Shown one piece after another: positions 49,376-60,720 of a stretch of 64,000 nt of DNA. The notes beneath the pieces are model-generated. The model did not search any database. It was given only the letters and a program-made list of their open reading frames with translations, and was not told the origin of the DNA. Origin of the DNA: Rhodosporidiobolus odoratus (Eukaryota > Basidiomycota > Microbotryomycetes > Sporidiobolales > Sporidiobolaceae); assembly GCA_034387635.1 (NCBI GenBank), contig JAOANU010000003.1, positions 868,001-932,000 on the forward strand, in the 5' to 3' direction. The stretch's first letter is position 1. Every line of letters begins with the position of its first letter. Made by a program: the position numbers and the translations under genes.

Positions 49376-51096
49376 CTAACCCGCAAACTTCTCCGTTAAC
49401 CTCTGATAGTCGGCCCGCACTCCCTCGAAGGTATCCTGCAGCTTCTCCTTCCGCTCGTCCTTGTCCTCGATCTGCAACAGCTGCTCCTTGTTGAACAGGT
49501 ACAATCGCTTCTTCACCGTCAATCGAATGGCTTTTTGAACAGCCTCGTCGTTGAGATCCGAGGTGAGCAGGAGGAGCATTTCGACTAGGCGGTAGAATTG
49601 GCGCTGTGGAGAGGCAAGCGGGGTAAGCCATGCGCCGTGGGAGAGAGCAGGAAGAGAAGAAACGCACGTTTGCCAATTTGTATTTCAGCCGGATTGCCTC
49701 CGTCTTTTCTCGATTCAAGGGTGCAGTGATGCCATCGAGCGCGTTATCTCTGATGAGGGTGTAGAGGTCGCATTTGTCGCGCATGTCGTCGAAGGCTTCC
49801 GAGGGGTCCTCAACTGCGGGAGTGCCCAGTGTCAGCGTTCAGGAGGTCCTGAGCAGCAGGGGAAAGACACGCCAGGCGGCTCGGTGAAGGAGTAAGCTTA
49901 CCACTCAGCTCGCTCACTTCCTGGCGGCGAAGTACGTTGTTGTAGCAGAGGTTGTATAATGCAGCTATGGACCGATAGCGGTCAGCGATACGTTCGCATG
50001 ACCCAAGCTGGGAACACGTACAGCCATGCCCTTGACCGTGGTACAGAGGGAGCAGCACGAATTGGCTGCGACAACACACTTACAAAATTAGGGAGGTCGG
50101 ACGTGGGAAGAAGGAGCGGATGACTTACGCAAGGCGGAGGCGCTTCGTATCTGGCCAGCAGAAGAAGGAGTAGAAGGAGACATAGCCTGCGAAGTGGTAT
50201 GATACCGAGTCGCCCTTTCTCCGACGTTCGAATCTGGAAAGTTGTAGGAGGGTTACAACAGCGGACCCAACGGGGGAGGCAAGACAGGACTTACAGCGTA
50301 ACAAACTCCCATCGCCCGTCTTCTTCGTCGATGTACGACGCTCCTTCGATATACAGCAGCACGAAGATCTGCATCCTTCGGTGGTACTCCTTGAACCCCG
50401 GGGTTTCCCAGTTTGACCAGTATGCCTCGTACGTCACCTCGTCCTCTGCCCCCTGTCCCTCCTCGAGGGTTTCCCACTGCCTCTCTGGCAAGACGGGTGA
50501 CCCGCTGCTCTTTCCCTTGCCCTTCCCCTTGGAAGCAGCGCCGTTCGTCTCACTAGCTCTCATCCTGTATGCCCCGATCCTCGTCCCTAACGGCTTGAAA
50601 TTGACCGCATCCTTCTCGACCGTCTTGTCGAAGTCTTCCAGACTCTTGGAGTAGGAAGGCGGGATGAACTCGTAGAGGGTTTGTTCGGGGTCGTCCGCCT
50701 TGACGGTGGCAGTTTCGGGAAATTTGGCTTCGTAGTTGACTTTGAGGTACTGGGCGAGTGAGCCGGAAGCGAAGCGATACTGCAGTACGATACGAGTTAG
50801 CTCAGAGGGGATCAAAGAGGGAGAGGAAGCAGGGACGAACATCAATCTCGAGACCACGGTATCCGAAAATGGCTTCCTCCTCTCCAAAGATGGCGTAGAC
50901 GAACGCCGGCGAGAATGGCTGCACTAAATCCTGCGCGTCGTCGGTGAGATCCGCTGTCTGAGCCTTGCTTCGCACTGTCGGAACAAGGAAGTGAGCAAGA
51001 GTGGGGAGTCGACGGCAGCGGGAGAGGCTAAGAGACAAGCTCACCCATACGAAGCTGCAGTGCTGTCAATCCATCTGCTGACCAATTGTCGGTCAT
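49376..51096 (-). CDS. HAT1: Histone acetyltransferase type B catalytic subunit HAT1
   Basis: Eight exons on the minus strand (51096-51045, 50974-50841, 50779-50295, 50233-50129, 50065-50022, 49964-49902, 49813-49668, 49603-49376) give 418 residues. HAT1 acetylates newly made histone H4 at Lys5/12 before chromatin assembly. Motifs are FSPAFVYAIFGEEEAIFGYR, RFASGSLAQYLKVNY, EYHRRMQIFVLLYIEGASYI, RWEFVTLFERR, GYVSFYSFFCWPDTKRLRL and the acetyl-CoA loop LPLYHGQGHGSALYN. A helical C-terminus follows (FYRLVEMLLLLTSDLND...). A spurious ATG at 50183 lies inside exon 4 in another frame and should not be taken as a separate gene start. An ACGCGT box lies 72 bp upstream. Confidence 0.93.
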
Positions 51097-51167
51097 CTTG
51101 TGTCTGTAGCAAAGGAGGCGCAAGTACGAGTGAAAGGGAAGACGCGACTTCGACGCCGCGCGCACCA

Positions 51168-51173
51168 ACGCGT
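51168..51173. promoter_or_regulatory. ACGCGT (MCB-like) site upstream of HAT1
   Basis: Palindromic ACGCGT, within AACGCGTT, 72 bp upstream of the HAT1 ATG. HAT1 is needed in S phase, so an MBF-type input is plausible, but a chance occurrence is not excluded. Confidence 0.35.
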
Positions 51174-51292
51174 TCTTGCACTCTCGCAGAAGTGAAGAAG
51201 CAACCTGGCCATGGCCGCAGACTTGGTTTCGCGATAGTACAACAACACGATACAACTACGTTCCCTCGGTCCACACATGTTTCGATGGTAGA

Positions 51293-54200
51293 TCACCGGT
51301 CAATCACCGTCCAACTCTCGCCAGTTGCCTGACTGTCTAACTCTTCATCCAGCAACGATCCGCTCAACCCGCTACTTCCTCGCTGCTGAGGCCTTCTCGG
51401 TATAAGAGGAGGTTGCTTGACTGCTGCCGAGGGGGCGGGGGCGGGGGCGGAGGCGGCTGGAACGGAAGAGGCGCTCGAGCGGATAAAGACGGGTGAGATA
51501 GATCGTGGTAGAGGCGGCGCAGGCTTGCGCTTGACGGCTTGGAAGGCTGCCGGCGGCGTAGCCGACGAGTGTCCAATGGCAGGAGCGGCAGGAGAAGGAT
51601 GAGGCAGGGTAGGCGGGTCATCGGAGAGGTCGAGAAGGTCGCCGGTCAACAGCGATTCAGCAGGAGGGGGTGCAGGTTTCCGAGGAACTGCCGGCGGCGC
51701 TCGTCGTTGTGATTGCAGAGTGGAGTCGTCGGAAGTGGAAGGGGGTCCGTCGAAGGGGTTCGCCGAGGCAGACGGGCGAGGTCGCGGTGGAAGCGTTGGT
51801 GGCTTGAAGGAACCGTCTGCAAGGGGAAGAACCGCTTTATTCAGCCTGGCCAGGTGCGAGCAAGGTTCTTTGACAATTTGGTACGCCGGGTCGCGAACTT
51901 TTAGGACTGACCCTCTTCTTCCCACCAAGCCTGTTTGTCGTCCGAGGGCGGCGGCAATGCTTTGTCTCTCCCGCCGCCATTGACGCTCAGTCTCGAGACC
52001 TTCGCCTTTATTTTCTCTTGCGGGGCGTTGGCCATGATATCTTGTAGCAGCTGCTTCCGAAGAACCGCACGTTTCTGCTCGTCAATGTGGCGGATCCGGG
52101 CACGGAAGAGGGCGTAGACTGCAGGTTGGAACGGCTCAGCTCAGTAAGACACGGGAACAGTACAAGGAACCGACTGACCTGGGCGATGGTCCGAGGCCGT
52201 GAGTTCAGCCCGCTGGTAGCGGAAGGCGTCGAGCTGAGGTTGACGACGCAATCAGAGTGAGCAGGATTTGGAGGGACCAAGGAAAAACATCTGCGTACGT
52301 CGGTCCCCTTGTATAAGATACGGTCTGCGGACGATACAGGGGGAGGTTTAGTGATGAAGCTCGGGAGGACATAACTGCAGAGCATTTGCGCACCTGTGTA
52401 AGCCGGAATTCGGTTCTTCTCGCTACTGTCGTACACATCCGTACCATTGTCGTACCTGGCAGCAAGATTCACTTCAGCGAGATATGGCGGATTGAGACGG
52501 CGAAGACGGGCGTACTTGTATGTCGGGCGAAACAAAATCGCCGCTTCTTCGTACCCGGGGAAGACCCCCCTCGTCCGTCGAGCATGGTTGAGCTACGTAG
52601 GCCAGGTCTCAGCTTCCGAGGGTTCCTCAGCAGATCAGCGAAAAGCTGGCTGACCTGGTCCGCCTCGTATAGCTCGTCGTACGCATCGGCCATAGCAAGC
52701 CCCCGAACTTCCTCATTCGGCAGAGAGATACGATAGTTGGTATCTGCAGCCCAGACGACGTTACTGTGGATTTAAACAGGATGTCAGCGGCGTCTCTCGA
52801 GGTCGAGGCTACCTAGAGAGACGAAGAAAGCAGGCCGGGTCCGCAAGCAGTAAAGACGTACTCGTGGTTCGCAATCGCCTTGCCCCGGCTGAAGTGCAGC
52901 TCATTGGCAATTGTGAAGAAATCCTGATTTCGCTCTTCGACATTGCTATGCCCGGCGGCTAGATGAGCGGTGAGGAAGCAAAAAGAGGTCGAGCGGAAGT
53001 CGAGGCGGATCGCCACAGCACCCTCTGCGGAACAAGCGAGTCAGCTTATCGTCTGTCACACGAGTAGGAGGAGACTCGGAAGAGCGTACTGTTCCCGGCC
53101 ATGCCTTTCATGCCCGTCTATCACGAGAAAGAAGCTGTTTAATGCGGCTCTGGGGCTGAACTCGAGGGACGGTGCAGCGCACCTTCTTAGTAGCAATTTC
53201 CACATTACGGACCTCTCCAGCTATCGCCTTCTTGCACAGCACGATCAGCGCCGTTCCGACGAGTTGCCCCGATCGTAGGAGGATGTAGTCGCTCTTCTTG
53301 TCTAGTCTTGATGAGATAGTGTCGAGGAGATGTTGCTCCCATCGCCGCCTTGCGAACGCAAGCGTCAGTACTCAGAACGTGAGCAAGACAAAGAGTGACT
53401 CACTTCTTTTCTGGGTCTGTAGACATAATCTGCTGCGGCGAGAGAGGGACGATCTCCTGGAATGCCACGACGAGGAACGCAGGGTCGGGTTCTGCCGCAC
53501 AGGACTGGTAAGTCAGCAAGTGCCTTCTTAACAAGGAAAGAAGAAGCCAGCATCTCACCCTCGATGGGAAACAGCCACGGCAACAAACTCTCACTCCCCG
53601 GCGGTTTCCCGTTCAGGTTGTACGTCCCGACCCAGACCGTGGTAGACTCGTAGCTCGTGTACTCTGCTGATCGTGTCCAAAGTTGCTGCCGAAGGGCGTC
53701 GTGATTCGGGTTGTAGACGCGAACTTTGCGGGAGGACGCCAGGTTGCCCTGCGAGCGGGCGTGATCAGCATGTGAAGCGGGAGATAATCAGCAACAGAGC
53801 GCACAAGAAGGGCATCGATGGCCTTTTGCTTGCCACCGTCCACGAATTGCTGTTGATATACCCGAGAAACGCTGAGTAGAGGGGACCCCGCGATTGTTAG
53901 CCCTGTTTTCATGGGTGATCCCGTGCGGTACACAAATAAGCGCACCTCTTCGAAGCATCCGACAGCAATCCAGCGAGACTCTTCTTTCCCGTCCTTGTAA
54001 ACGAGGTGTTGATCGCGCCTGTTCCAACGTAGATCTTCGAAAGAGCGTCGCCGTTCTGGCCACATCAAGGAGTATCAGTCTAGCGCTCCAGAATGGCGTC
54101 AGTGTAGAGGACTGGGAGAGCGCACGTCTGCCCACAGTACGCGATGGCTTGCCCACAGGGCCGTATCAGTCCCTGCCCAGCGGTCCTGGGTGTTTCGGAG

Positions 54201-56068
54201 GAAGCTCTCCAGTGCGAAGCCGGAAAGGAAGTCTTCGACAGCGTTTGTACGGTCGAGGCACTGGATACGCAGCCAGTCAGATAGGAGACGAGGGGAAAGC
54301 ACGAAGGAGACTTAGTTTGAGAAGGTGACGGGACGTGGGAAGGAAAAGCACGCACATCTTTACAATTGGTTCTCATGACTCCCTTCTGCAGCATAATCGG
54401 TAGCGGTGTCTCACCTCCGCTCTCTCCCTGAACTCCGACCACGCACGCGCCCAACCCCTCCTCAATCTCTCCTACTTCCCTGGCAAGCTGCGTCCTGACA
54501 CTCTCGATTCCGCTGACTCTGCTGCGGGCATGAAAATCGAAATCGGTGAGAGCGACTGAGGTGCGAATGTTGTCGTCGATCTCGAAAGCGGCGGCGAGAT
54601 GTGCGGTGTAAGCGGACGTGAGGGCGGATTCGCCTTCTTTCGATCCGACTGAAAAAAAAAAAAACAGGAATCAGCAGCGCAGTAGGGCGACGGAAATGGG
54701 ATAACTTGCGCAAGTTGATGATGTGAACCTTGTCGTAGTTCTCTAGCATGCCCTCGAAGTGTCGTAGAAAGGCGGGAAGAGATGCCTCAATCGGGCGTGT
54801 GATGGTGATCTTGGGAGCGAAGGGCTGGCCACCGCCTTCTTCCCAAAATACTGCACAGAGACAGTAAACCATATCAGCAGTGCCAAGGGACCCGAAGTGG
54901 AAAGCAGCGCACGCGGAACGCTTCCTCGCGTTTGTACATAGGAGAAGACGAGGTCGGGGGTTCGAAGGATGGTCTCGGTCTGCGCGGCTATATTCAGCGG
55001 TTGACTTGAGTGAGGCAGCAGATATGCAAACGCACCTCGACAAAGTTGGCCACGCCGCCCTCGTCATCCACCCCTCGCACGTTGAAACGTGTTCCGCTTC
55101 TCTTCCACCCTAGCCGCGAGATCAGACTGAGAACAGCTGGTCTACCTCCCAGGTTGATCTCCATTCTCCCTGCATATCCCTGTATCGCAAGTACTACGAA
55201 GCCTTGCTCATCGAGAACCTCCTTCATTCCGCCAGTCAACGTCGCGCGGAACGACAAGAGCGGCGCGACCATGTAGGTGTTCCACAGAAAGCGGGCGTCG
55301 TGCTCCAGCTCTGCCTCTGCATACCCGTCCTCATTCGCATCCGCGTCGCCTTCCTCCCTTTTCTCACGTTCTTCATGCGAGAGCTTGCCTACTCTCGCTT
55401 GCAACCGGGTTGACAGGTCGAAAGCGTCGGGACCGCTCGAGTAGTAGAACGACGAGTTGCTGAGGATTTTTCGAATGCCCTGGCAAGGGTGTTCGAGGGC
55501 GGTGGGGTTTTCGCCCCGCAGAGAACCGGCCGAGACGCCGTTTGAGGAGGCAGACGAGTAAGGTTGGTAGGAGGAGGTCGGGTCGTCAACGTAGTCGCTG
55601 TTCTCGAGGGGGAAAGACGATATGGGGGCGTGAAGGTAGTCGTAGGCGGGAGAGGTGAGGCAGAAAAAGTCGACGGCGAGAACGCGGTTGATGGGTTCTG
55701 AGCCTAAGCCACTCAGCTTGCGGGAGTAGCCAGCTCCAAGGGTGGTTGACTGAGTGATGATGCTGATAAAGGTCTCTTTGGAGGAACAGTATGAGGGAGT
55801 GGCCGAGTAGGGAGAAAAAAGGAGGAAAGGACGTACCGCCTGCGACTGCAAGCACTCCCAAACATCCTCCGACCCGGCCATTGAGGACTATGGCTTCTTC
55901 GAGGTTTACGTCGTGTCTCGGTAGGAGCTGTAGGACGAGTGAGACTGCATCTTGTTGTAATTGATGCTGGTGGGGAGAGGCGAAGAGGAGGACAAAGTCT
56001 TGAGAGGCGAGAGCGAGTTGACGGGGTTCTCGGATGAGTAGTAGTTGTAATAGAGTGCCGATCCCCAT
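51293..56068 (-). CDS. Synaptojanin-like phosphoinositide phosphatase (Sac1 plus 5-phosphatase)
   Basis: Long multi-exon gene on the minus strand starting MGIGTLLQLLLIREPR. The Sac1 domain shows RFLWNTYMVAPLL, IQGYAGRMEINLGGRP, SRLGWKRSGTRFNVRG and the catalytic CX5R loop RTNCKDCLDRTN, split by an intron. The inositol-5-phosphatase domain follows: VGTYNLNGKPP, FQEIVPLSPQQI, AGNKGAVAIRLDF, FLTAHLAAG, VWAADTNYRISLP, PAYTDRILYKG and SDHRPVYALF. The C-terminus is proline-rich (TLPPRPRPSA, PRKPAPPP, RKPAPPLPRS), as in yeast Inp51/52/53, which act with actin patches and endocytosis. The first 5-phosphatase metal-binding motif has Ala-Ala-Asp where Gly-Asp is common in animal enzymes; the Asp is kept. 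The start lies 110 bp from the divergent thioredoxin gene. Confidence 0.93.
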
Positions 56069-56178
56069 TGGCGTCCTTATCTAGTTGTAGCCTATGTCAA
56101 GCGGGTGTTTGGGGACAATTTGAACCTTCTCCTCCTCACGAAGATCAGCAGCCTCTTTGTGTCCTGCCACACGCCGTT
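56069..56178. promoter_or_regulatory. Short divergent promoter, synaptojanin / thioredoxin
   Basis: Only 110 bp separate the two start codons, so the 5' leaders must be short or overlapping. No element recognised. Confidence 0.5.
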
Positions 56179-57057
56179 ATGAGCCTCATCAACGTGATCT
56201 CTAGCTTATCAGATCTCAACAAGCTACTCGCCACTAGAAAAGACCGCTTGACTGTGGTACGTTCTCTCCCTTCTCTCGTTCCCCCACCTTCGCTGAATCA
56301 GACCCTCTTCTCCGTTCAGATCGACTTCCATGCAACTTGGTACGCCAGACTACCTGGAGTCATCTATACCGAGCTGAGCTGATCAGTGGTCAACCAACTC
56401 AAGAATAGGTGTGGGCCTTGTGTGCGTTGCACTTCGCCTTTTCACCACCCTGTGCGGGCTTACCCATCTCTTATTGCAGAAAGCCATCGCCCCGACATTC
56501 GAAAAACTCTCACAGCAGTACCGGAACGTAACCTTTGTCAAGGTAGACGTAGATGCAGCCCAGGACATTGCTCGGGCCTATTCCGTGCGTTGACGGTGTT
56601 TCTCACGATCTTTTGTCTCCGGTCGTGTAGGCTGAAGTGCGATCCGACGGCGCAGGTCTCGGCCATGCCCACCTTCGTCTTTATCAAGAATGAGCGAAAT
56701 GTGCACCAGGTTCGAGGCGCAAACGTAGCAGCGTGCGTTTTCTTTTCACCCATTCTTGCTTGTTGGGCGTCTGGCTCCCCTAGCTCCTCCTGTCGCTGCA
56801 CCTCTCGAGCCCAGTTGCCGAGTGGGCTAACCTCCTCCGTCCATCCCCTCAGCTTGGAAGCAGGCATCAAGCAATACTCTGCTGGCGGCGATGGAGCAGG
56901 CGGCGCCTTCCCAGGTCAAGGACAAACGCTGTCCGGCACGCCGATCCCCACCAAAGCACCTCCGCCGGACAACACCGGTTTCTGGAAGCTCACGTTCGGC
57001 TTCTTCTTGCTGTTCCTATGGTTCAAGTACGCGGGAGGAAAAGGAAGTGATGCATAA
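56179..57057 (+). CDS. Thioredoxin with C-terminal membrane anchor
   Basis: Six exons (56179-56256, 56320-56339, 56409-56421, 56480-56584, 56656-56732, 56853-57057) give 165 residues. The thioredoxin fold covers residues 1-105: VIDFHATWCGPCKAIAPTF with the CGPC redox site, VKVDVDAAQDIARAYSV, the cis-proline in SAMPTFVFIKN and VRGANVAALEAGI. A glycine-rich, then proline-rich linker leads to a single C-terminal hydrophobic segment (FWKLTFGFFLLFLWF) followed by YAGGKGSDA. This suggests a tail-anchored protein with the reductase domain facing the cytosol. The CGPC site lies on a 13-nt exon (56409-56421), flanked by two introns. Ordinary cytosolic thioredoxins lack the tail. Confidence 0.88.
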
Positions 57058-57253
57058 GGTGGTACTAGGAACCGATGGGGCTGGTCAGGGTGCATCCGTC
57101 CGGCGCTGTACTCATTCTGCAATCTGTTGTGATCTATACTCAAACGACAGAGGAACCCGGGTAGTGGCAATTTGTCAACCTTCCGGCAACGTCGTTTCGG
57201 AAGTCTATACGCTCTCATCCCTAGTTTGCTGGAGCCTAGAGTAGAGGGGTAGC

Positions 57254-60200
57254 ATGAATACTACACGGCCATCGAGTGGCCTGCAGCTGCTACTACGGGA
57301 CTTTGCTCAAGCGGTTCGTTCCCCTCCTCCTCATTGCCATCTCGCTTCGCTAATCTCGTTCACGTTGATCGAACAGGCTGCCCAACGACGACCATCACCG
57401 CCATTACGGACATTCTCATCCACGCACCCAGCTGTACCTTCCCCCGCCGCGCCACAACGACTCGGCGGCCTCACCTTCCCTTCCTCATCATCCTCTACAT
57501 CATCTCGATTCTCCCGTTCCTCTCCCGTCTTTCGCTCAACCTTCCGCCGATACTTTGGCTCATCAACCGAGATCACGACTCTCCGTGCCGCCGCTACCGC
57601 CGCGAGAGGCACCCCCGATGAGCCCGCAGCCAAGTTGCGACTCCTCGCCCTGCTTGCACAGGACACATCGCTCGAAGCCAAGCAGGAGGTCGTAGCGCTG
57701 TACGAGGAGGCTACGGCACTCTGGCCAAGCGAGGCCCAGGCGCAGTCAAGCGCAGGGGCAGCACAAGCAGCCAAGGATGAACCCGCATTTCAGGCCTACT
57801 TGAAAGCATTGGCAGGGGTGGCGGGCCAAGCAGCTGATGGACCTGAGTCGGCGAAGCTGTTTGAGAAGCTGCAGCTGGCGAAGGGACGGAGGGAGGAGCT
57901 TGTCATGCTCGCACCGGCGGCTGCGCCTCCGGAGACCTCGACACCTTCCCCTTCATCAGCACCCGCGCCCTCCCTGACTCCTGCCTCACTTATCACCGGT
58001 ATCTTCTCTGGCCTTCGCGGCAAGGGCGGCCAGGCCAAGGTCCAGTCTGTCGGTTCCCACGCGTCCTTTTCGGGAAAGACGGCAGAAGGTGGACCGGAAC
58101 CTATTCGGGTTATCGTGGAGGAGGCAAAGAGCCCACTGGTTTGGCGAGTCCTCAAGTTTGTCTTGACGACTGCGCTCTACTCCTTCCTGCTGTGCGTCGT
58201 CTCCTTGCGCCTTCATGTCCGCCCTACTTGACTTCTTTTTCCCCACGTGCAGCCTCTCCCTCCTTTCCCTTCTCATCGACTCCTCCGGTATCCTCCGTGC
58301 CGGAGGGCAGTCGACACCCTTCGCAGCCGTCCCGCCGCCCGATCCCACCGACCCTGGCAAGCGCGGAACGACGTTCAAGGACGTGCACGGATGCGAGGAA
58401 GCCAAACACGAGCTGTACGAGATTGTCGAATTTCTAAAAGACCCGGAACGGTTTGAGAAGCTCGGTGGACGGTTGCCTAGAGGCGTCTTATTGACTGGTA
58501 TGCCCTCCCTTCTTCCCCTTGATCTCTGGTGGGGTACGTAAATTGACGAATCTCGATGACAGGACCTCCTGGTACCGGCAAAACGCTCCTCGCTCGCGCC
58601 ATCGCCGGCGAAGCTGGCGTACCCTTCTTCTCCGCCTCGGGTAGCGAGTTTGACGAGATGTATGTCGGTGTCGGTGCGAGGAGGATTCGGGAACTGTTCA
58701 CGGCGGCAAGGAAGAGCAGTCCGGCGATTGTGTTCATTGATGAGCTGGACGCAATTGGTGGTAAGAGGAGCCCGAAGGATCAGACTTTCCACAAGCAGAG
58801 TGCGTTGCGATCTCTCACTCGGTCGGCTGCGCGACTCATACGAGACTGATCATTCCTTCTTCCTCGTCTGCAGCGCTCAATCAGCTTCTGACCGAACTTG
58901 ACGGTTTCGCCACTGGCGAGGGGATCATCCTCATCGGTGGTGCGTTCAACTGTCCATAATCTTCCCTTTTGCTGCCGGAACTTGACATTACTTGCCCTCA
59001 CTGCAGCTACCAATTTCCCCGAATCCCTCGACAAGGCCCTCGTCCGCCCCGGTCGATTCGACCGCCACGTCGTCGTCCCCCTTCCCGACGTTCGCGGCCG
59101 TATGGAGATCCTCAAGCACCACATGCGAAACATCCGCTACGACCAAGATGCCGTAGACACGAGCATCATTGCGCGTGGTACGATTGGCTTTTCGGGCGCG
59201 GATATCCAGGCCCTGGTCAACCAGGCTGCGGTGAAGGCCAGTGCTGAGAATGCGTCGTCGGTTAGGGGGAGTCATTTCGAGTGGGCTAAGGAGAGGGTGC
59301 GTTGCGTCTTTCCAGAAAGCGGGATCTCTTCTTGCGGGGCTAACTCGATGCTGGCGTACGCAGATTATGATGGGAGCGGCTCGCAAGTCGGCATACATTA
59401 CCCCGGAGAACAAGGTGCGCCGCCGATCCCTTTCTTTGACGTTGACGACAAACCCGCCAGCAACCCCGCCAGCAACCCCGCCAGCAACCCCGCATTCGGA
59501 TCTCGCATCTCTCTACGCTGTCGTGATTCCGTACTGACTTCTGACGCCGTACTTCCTGCAGCTCGCTACCGCCTATCACGAAGCCGGGCATGCGGTAGGT
59601 TTTTTGTCCTGTCGCCCGATTGAGCCCTTACTTGTTCTTGATTCGTGGCTTCTCGCTCTCGGTACATATGCTGACTCCCCGGTCGACACAGCTTCTCGCC
59701 ATGTACACCAAGGGAGCCTACCCCTTGCAGTCCATCACGGTCATCCCACGAGGAAACGCCCTCGGGTACACTCTGATGCTGCCAGAGATGGACAAGCAGA
59801 GTCATTCGTTTGTGGAGTACCGAGCCAAGCTCGATGTCGCTATGGGCGTACGTATCTTTTCGCAATTGCCCTTCCCTTCCTTTTCTTCCGCCTCGGGAAC
59901 TTGACATCGCTCACGTGTGCACTTTTCGCATTTGTAGGGCCGCGTTGCTGAGGAATTGATCTACGGCAAGGACAACATCTCGGACGGCGCATCCTCCGAC
60001 ATCTCGAACGCCACTTCCATCGCCAACTCGATGGTCCGCCGCCTCGGTTTCAGTGACGCCGTCGGGCCCGTCTCCTTCGGCGACAGCGATGGCCCAGGAC
60101 CGAGCGGAGAGACGCAAAAGCTGATTGATGCCGAGATCAAGGGGTTGATTGAGGCTGCGCAGGAGAGGGCGAGGGTGACGCTCAGGAACAAGAAGGGGGA

Positions 60201-60487
60201 GTTGGAGAGGTTGGCGAAGGCTTTGGTAGAGTATGAGACGCTGGATGCGGCTGAGGTGCAGAAGGGTGCGTTCATGTCTCACTGTTTGCTAGATGCCGTA
60301 CAAGGGCCTCGCCGCTGGTGTCCCTGCCCGTCTCGGTGTCTTTCCTCGCCCTTCCTTTTCCTTCCCGCTCGCCTTTCCCCCTGGCCCAGGACTAGTCTAG
60401 TCAGTATTCGCTCCCTCGCTGACAGTCTCTGTCTTTGTCCCCGCAGTGATCAAGGGGGAGAAGCTCGAGCGAACGGGCCTCGAATGA
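57254..60487 (+). CDS. YME1: Mitochondrial inner-membrane i-AAA protease YME1
   Basis: About eleven exons. Yme1 is an ATP-dependent zinc protease with its active site in the intermembrane space. The N-terminus is Arg/Ser-rich like a mitochondrial presequence. A membrane segment spans exons 2-3 ([27 protein letters not shown]). AAA motifs are [20 protein letters not shown], Walker [15 protein letters not shown], the pore loop with [12 protein letters not shown], Walker [13 protein letters not shown] and [15 protein letters not shown]. The zinc motif is YHEAGHALLAMY, followed by [11 protein letters not shown]. The first intron (57314-57376) has a GTTCGT donor and a length of 63 nt without an in-frame stop. 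An internal intron (59415-59561) carries a 12-bp tandem repeat. The C-terminus [13 protein letters not shown] was reached by splicing to the exon near 60450. Confidence 0.94.
59453..59493. repeat. 12-bp tandem repeat inside a YME1 intron
   Basis: Unit CCCCGCCAGCAA with about 3.5 copies, located in the intron 59415-59561. If it were translated it would give a PASN repeat, but splicing removes it to restore the YHEAGH-containing frame. Confidence 0.85.
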
Positions 60488-60720
60488 ATGGAAAAAAAAA
60501 GGTGCGTGGGTGGAGGAAGGGGAGTCAGTGCGAGAGCTGTAGTTTGTACATGATTCGAGCAGCATCTAGAAAGTCGTGCTGTAAAGGATACTCGACCATT
60601 ACCAAGGATCAGAATGGGAGGAATTGTTTCATCGTTGTCGTCGACGTCGGCAGGAGAAGGTCCGCCTTTCGTTTCCTGCCATTCTCTCTACAACTCGATC
60701 GCTGATTCAAAGGTGCCACC
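60488..60720. other. Intergenic spacer YME1 / CAP
   Basis: 233 bp between two plus-strand genes, with an A-run at about 60490. No other signal. Confidence 0.5.

Noticed and set aside
50022..50183. A separate small gene starting at the ATG at 50183 on the minus strand
   Set aside because: That frame breaks at the next splice sites. The same segment read in another frame gives the HAT1 acetyl-CoA-binding region, and the whole gene sums to an exact reading frame.
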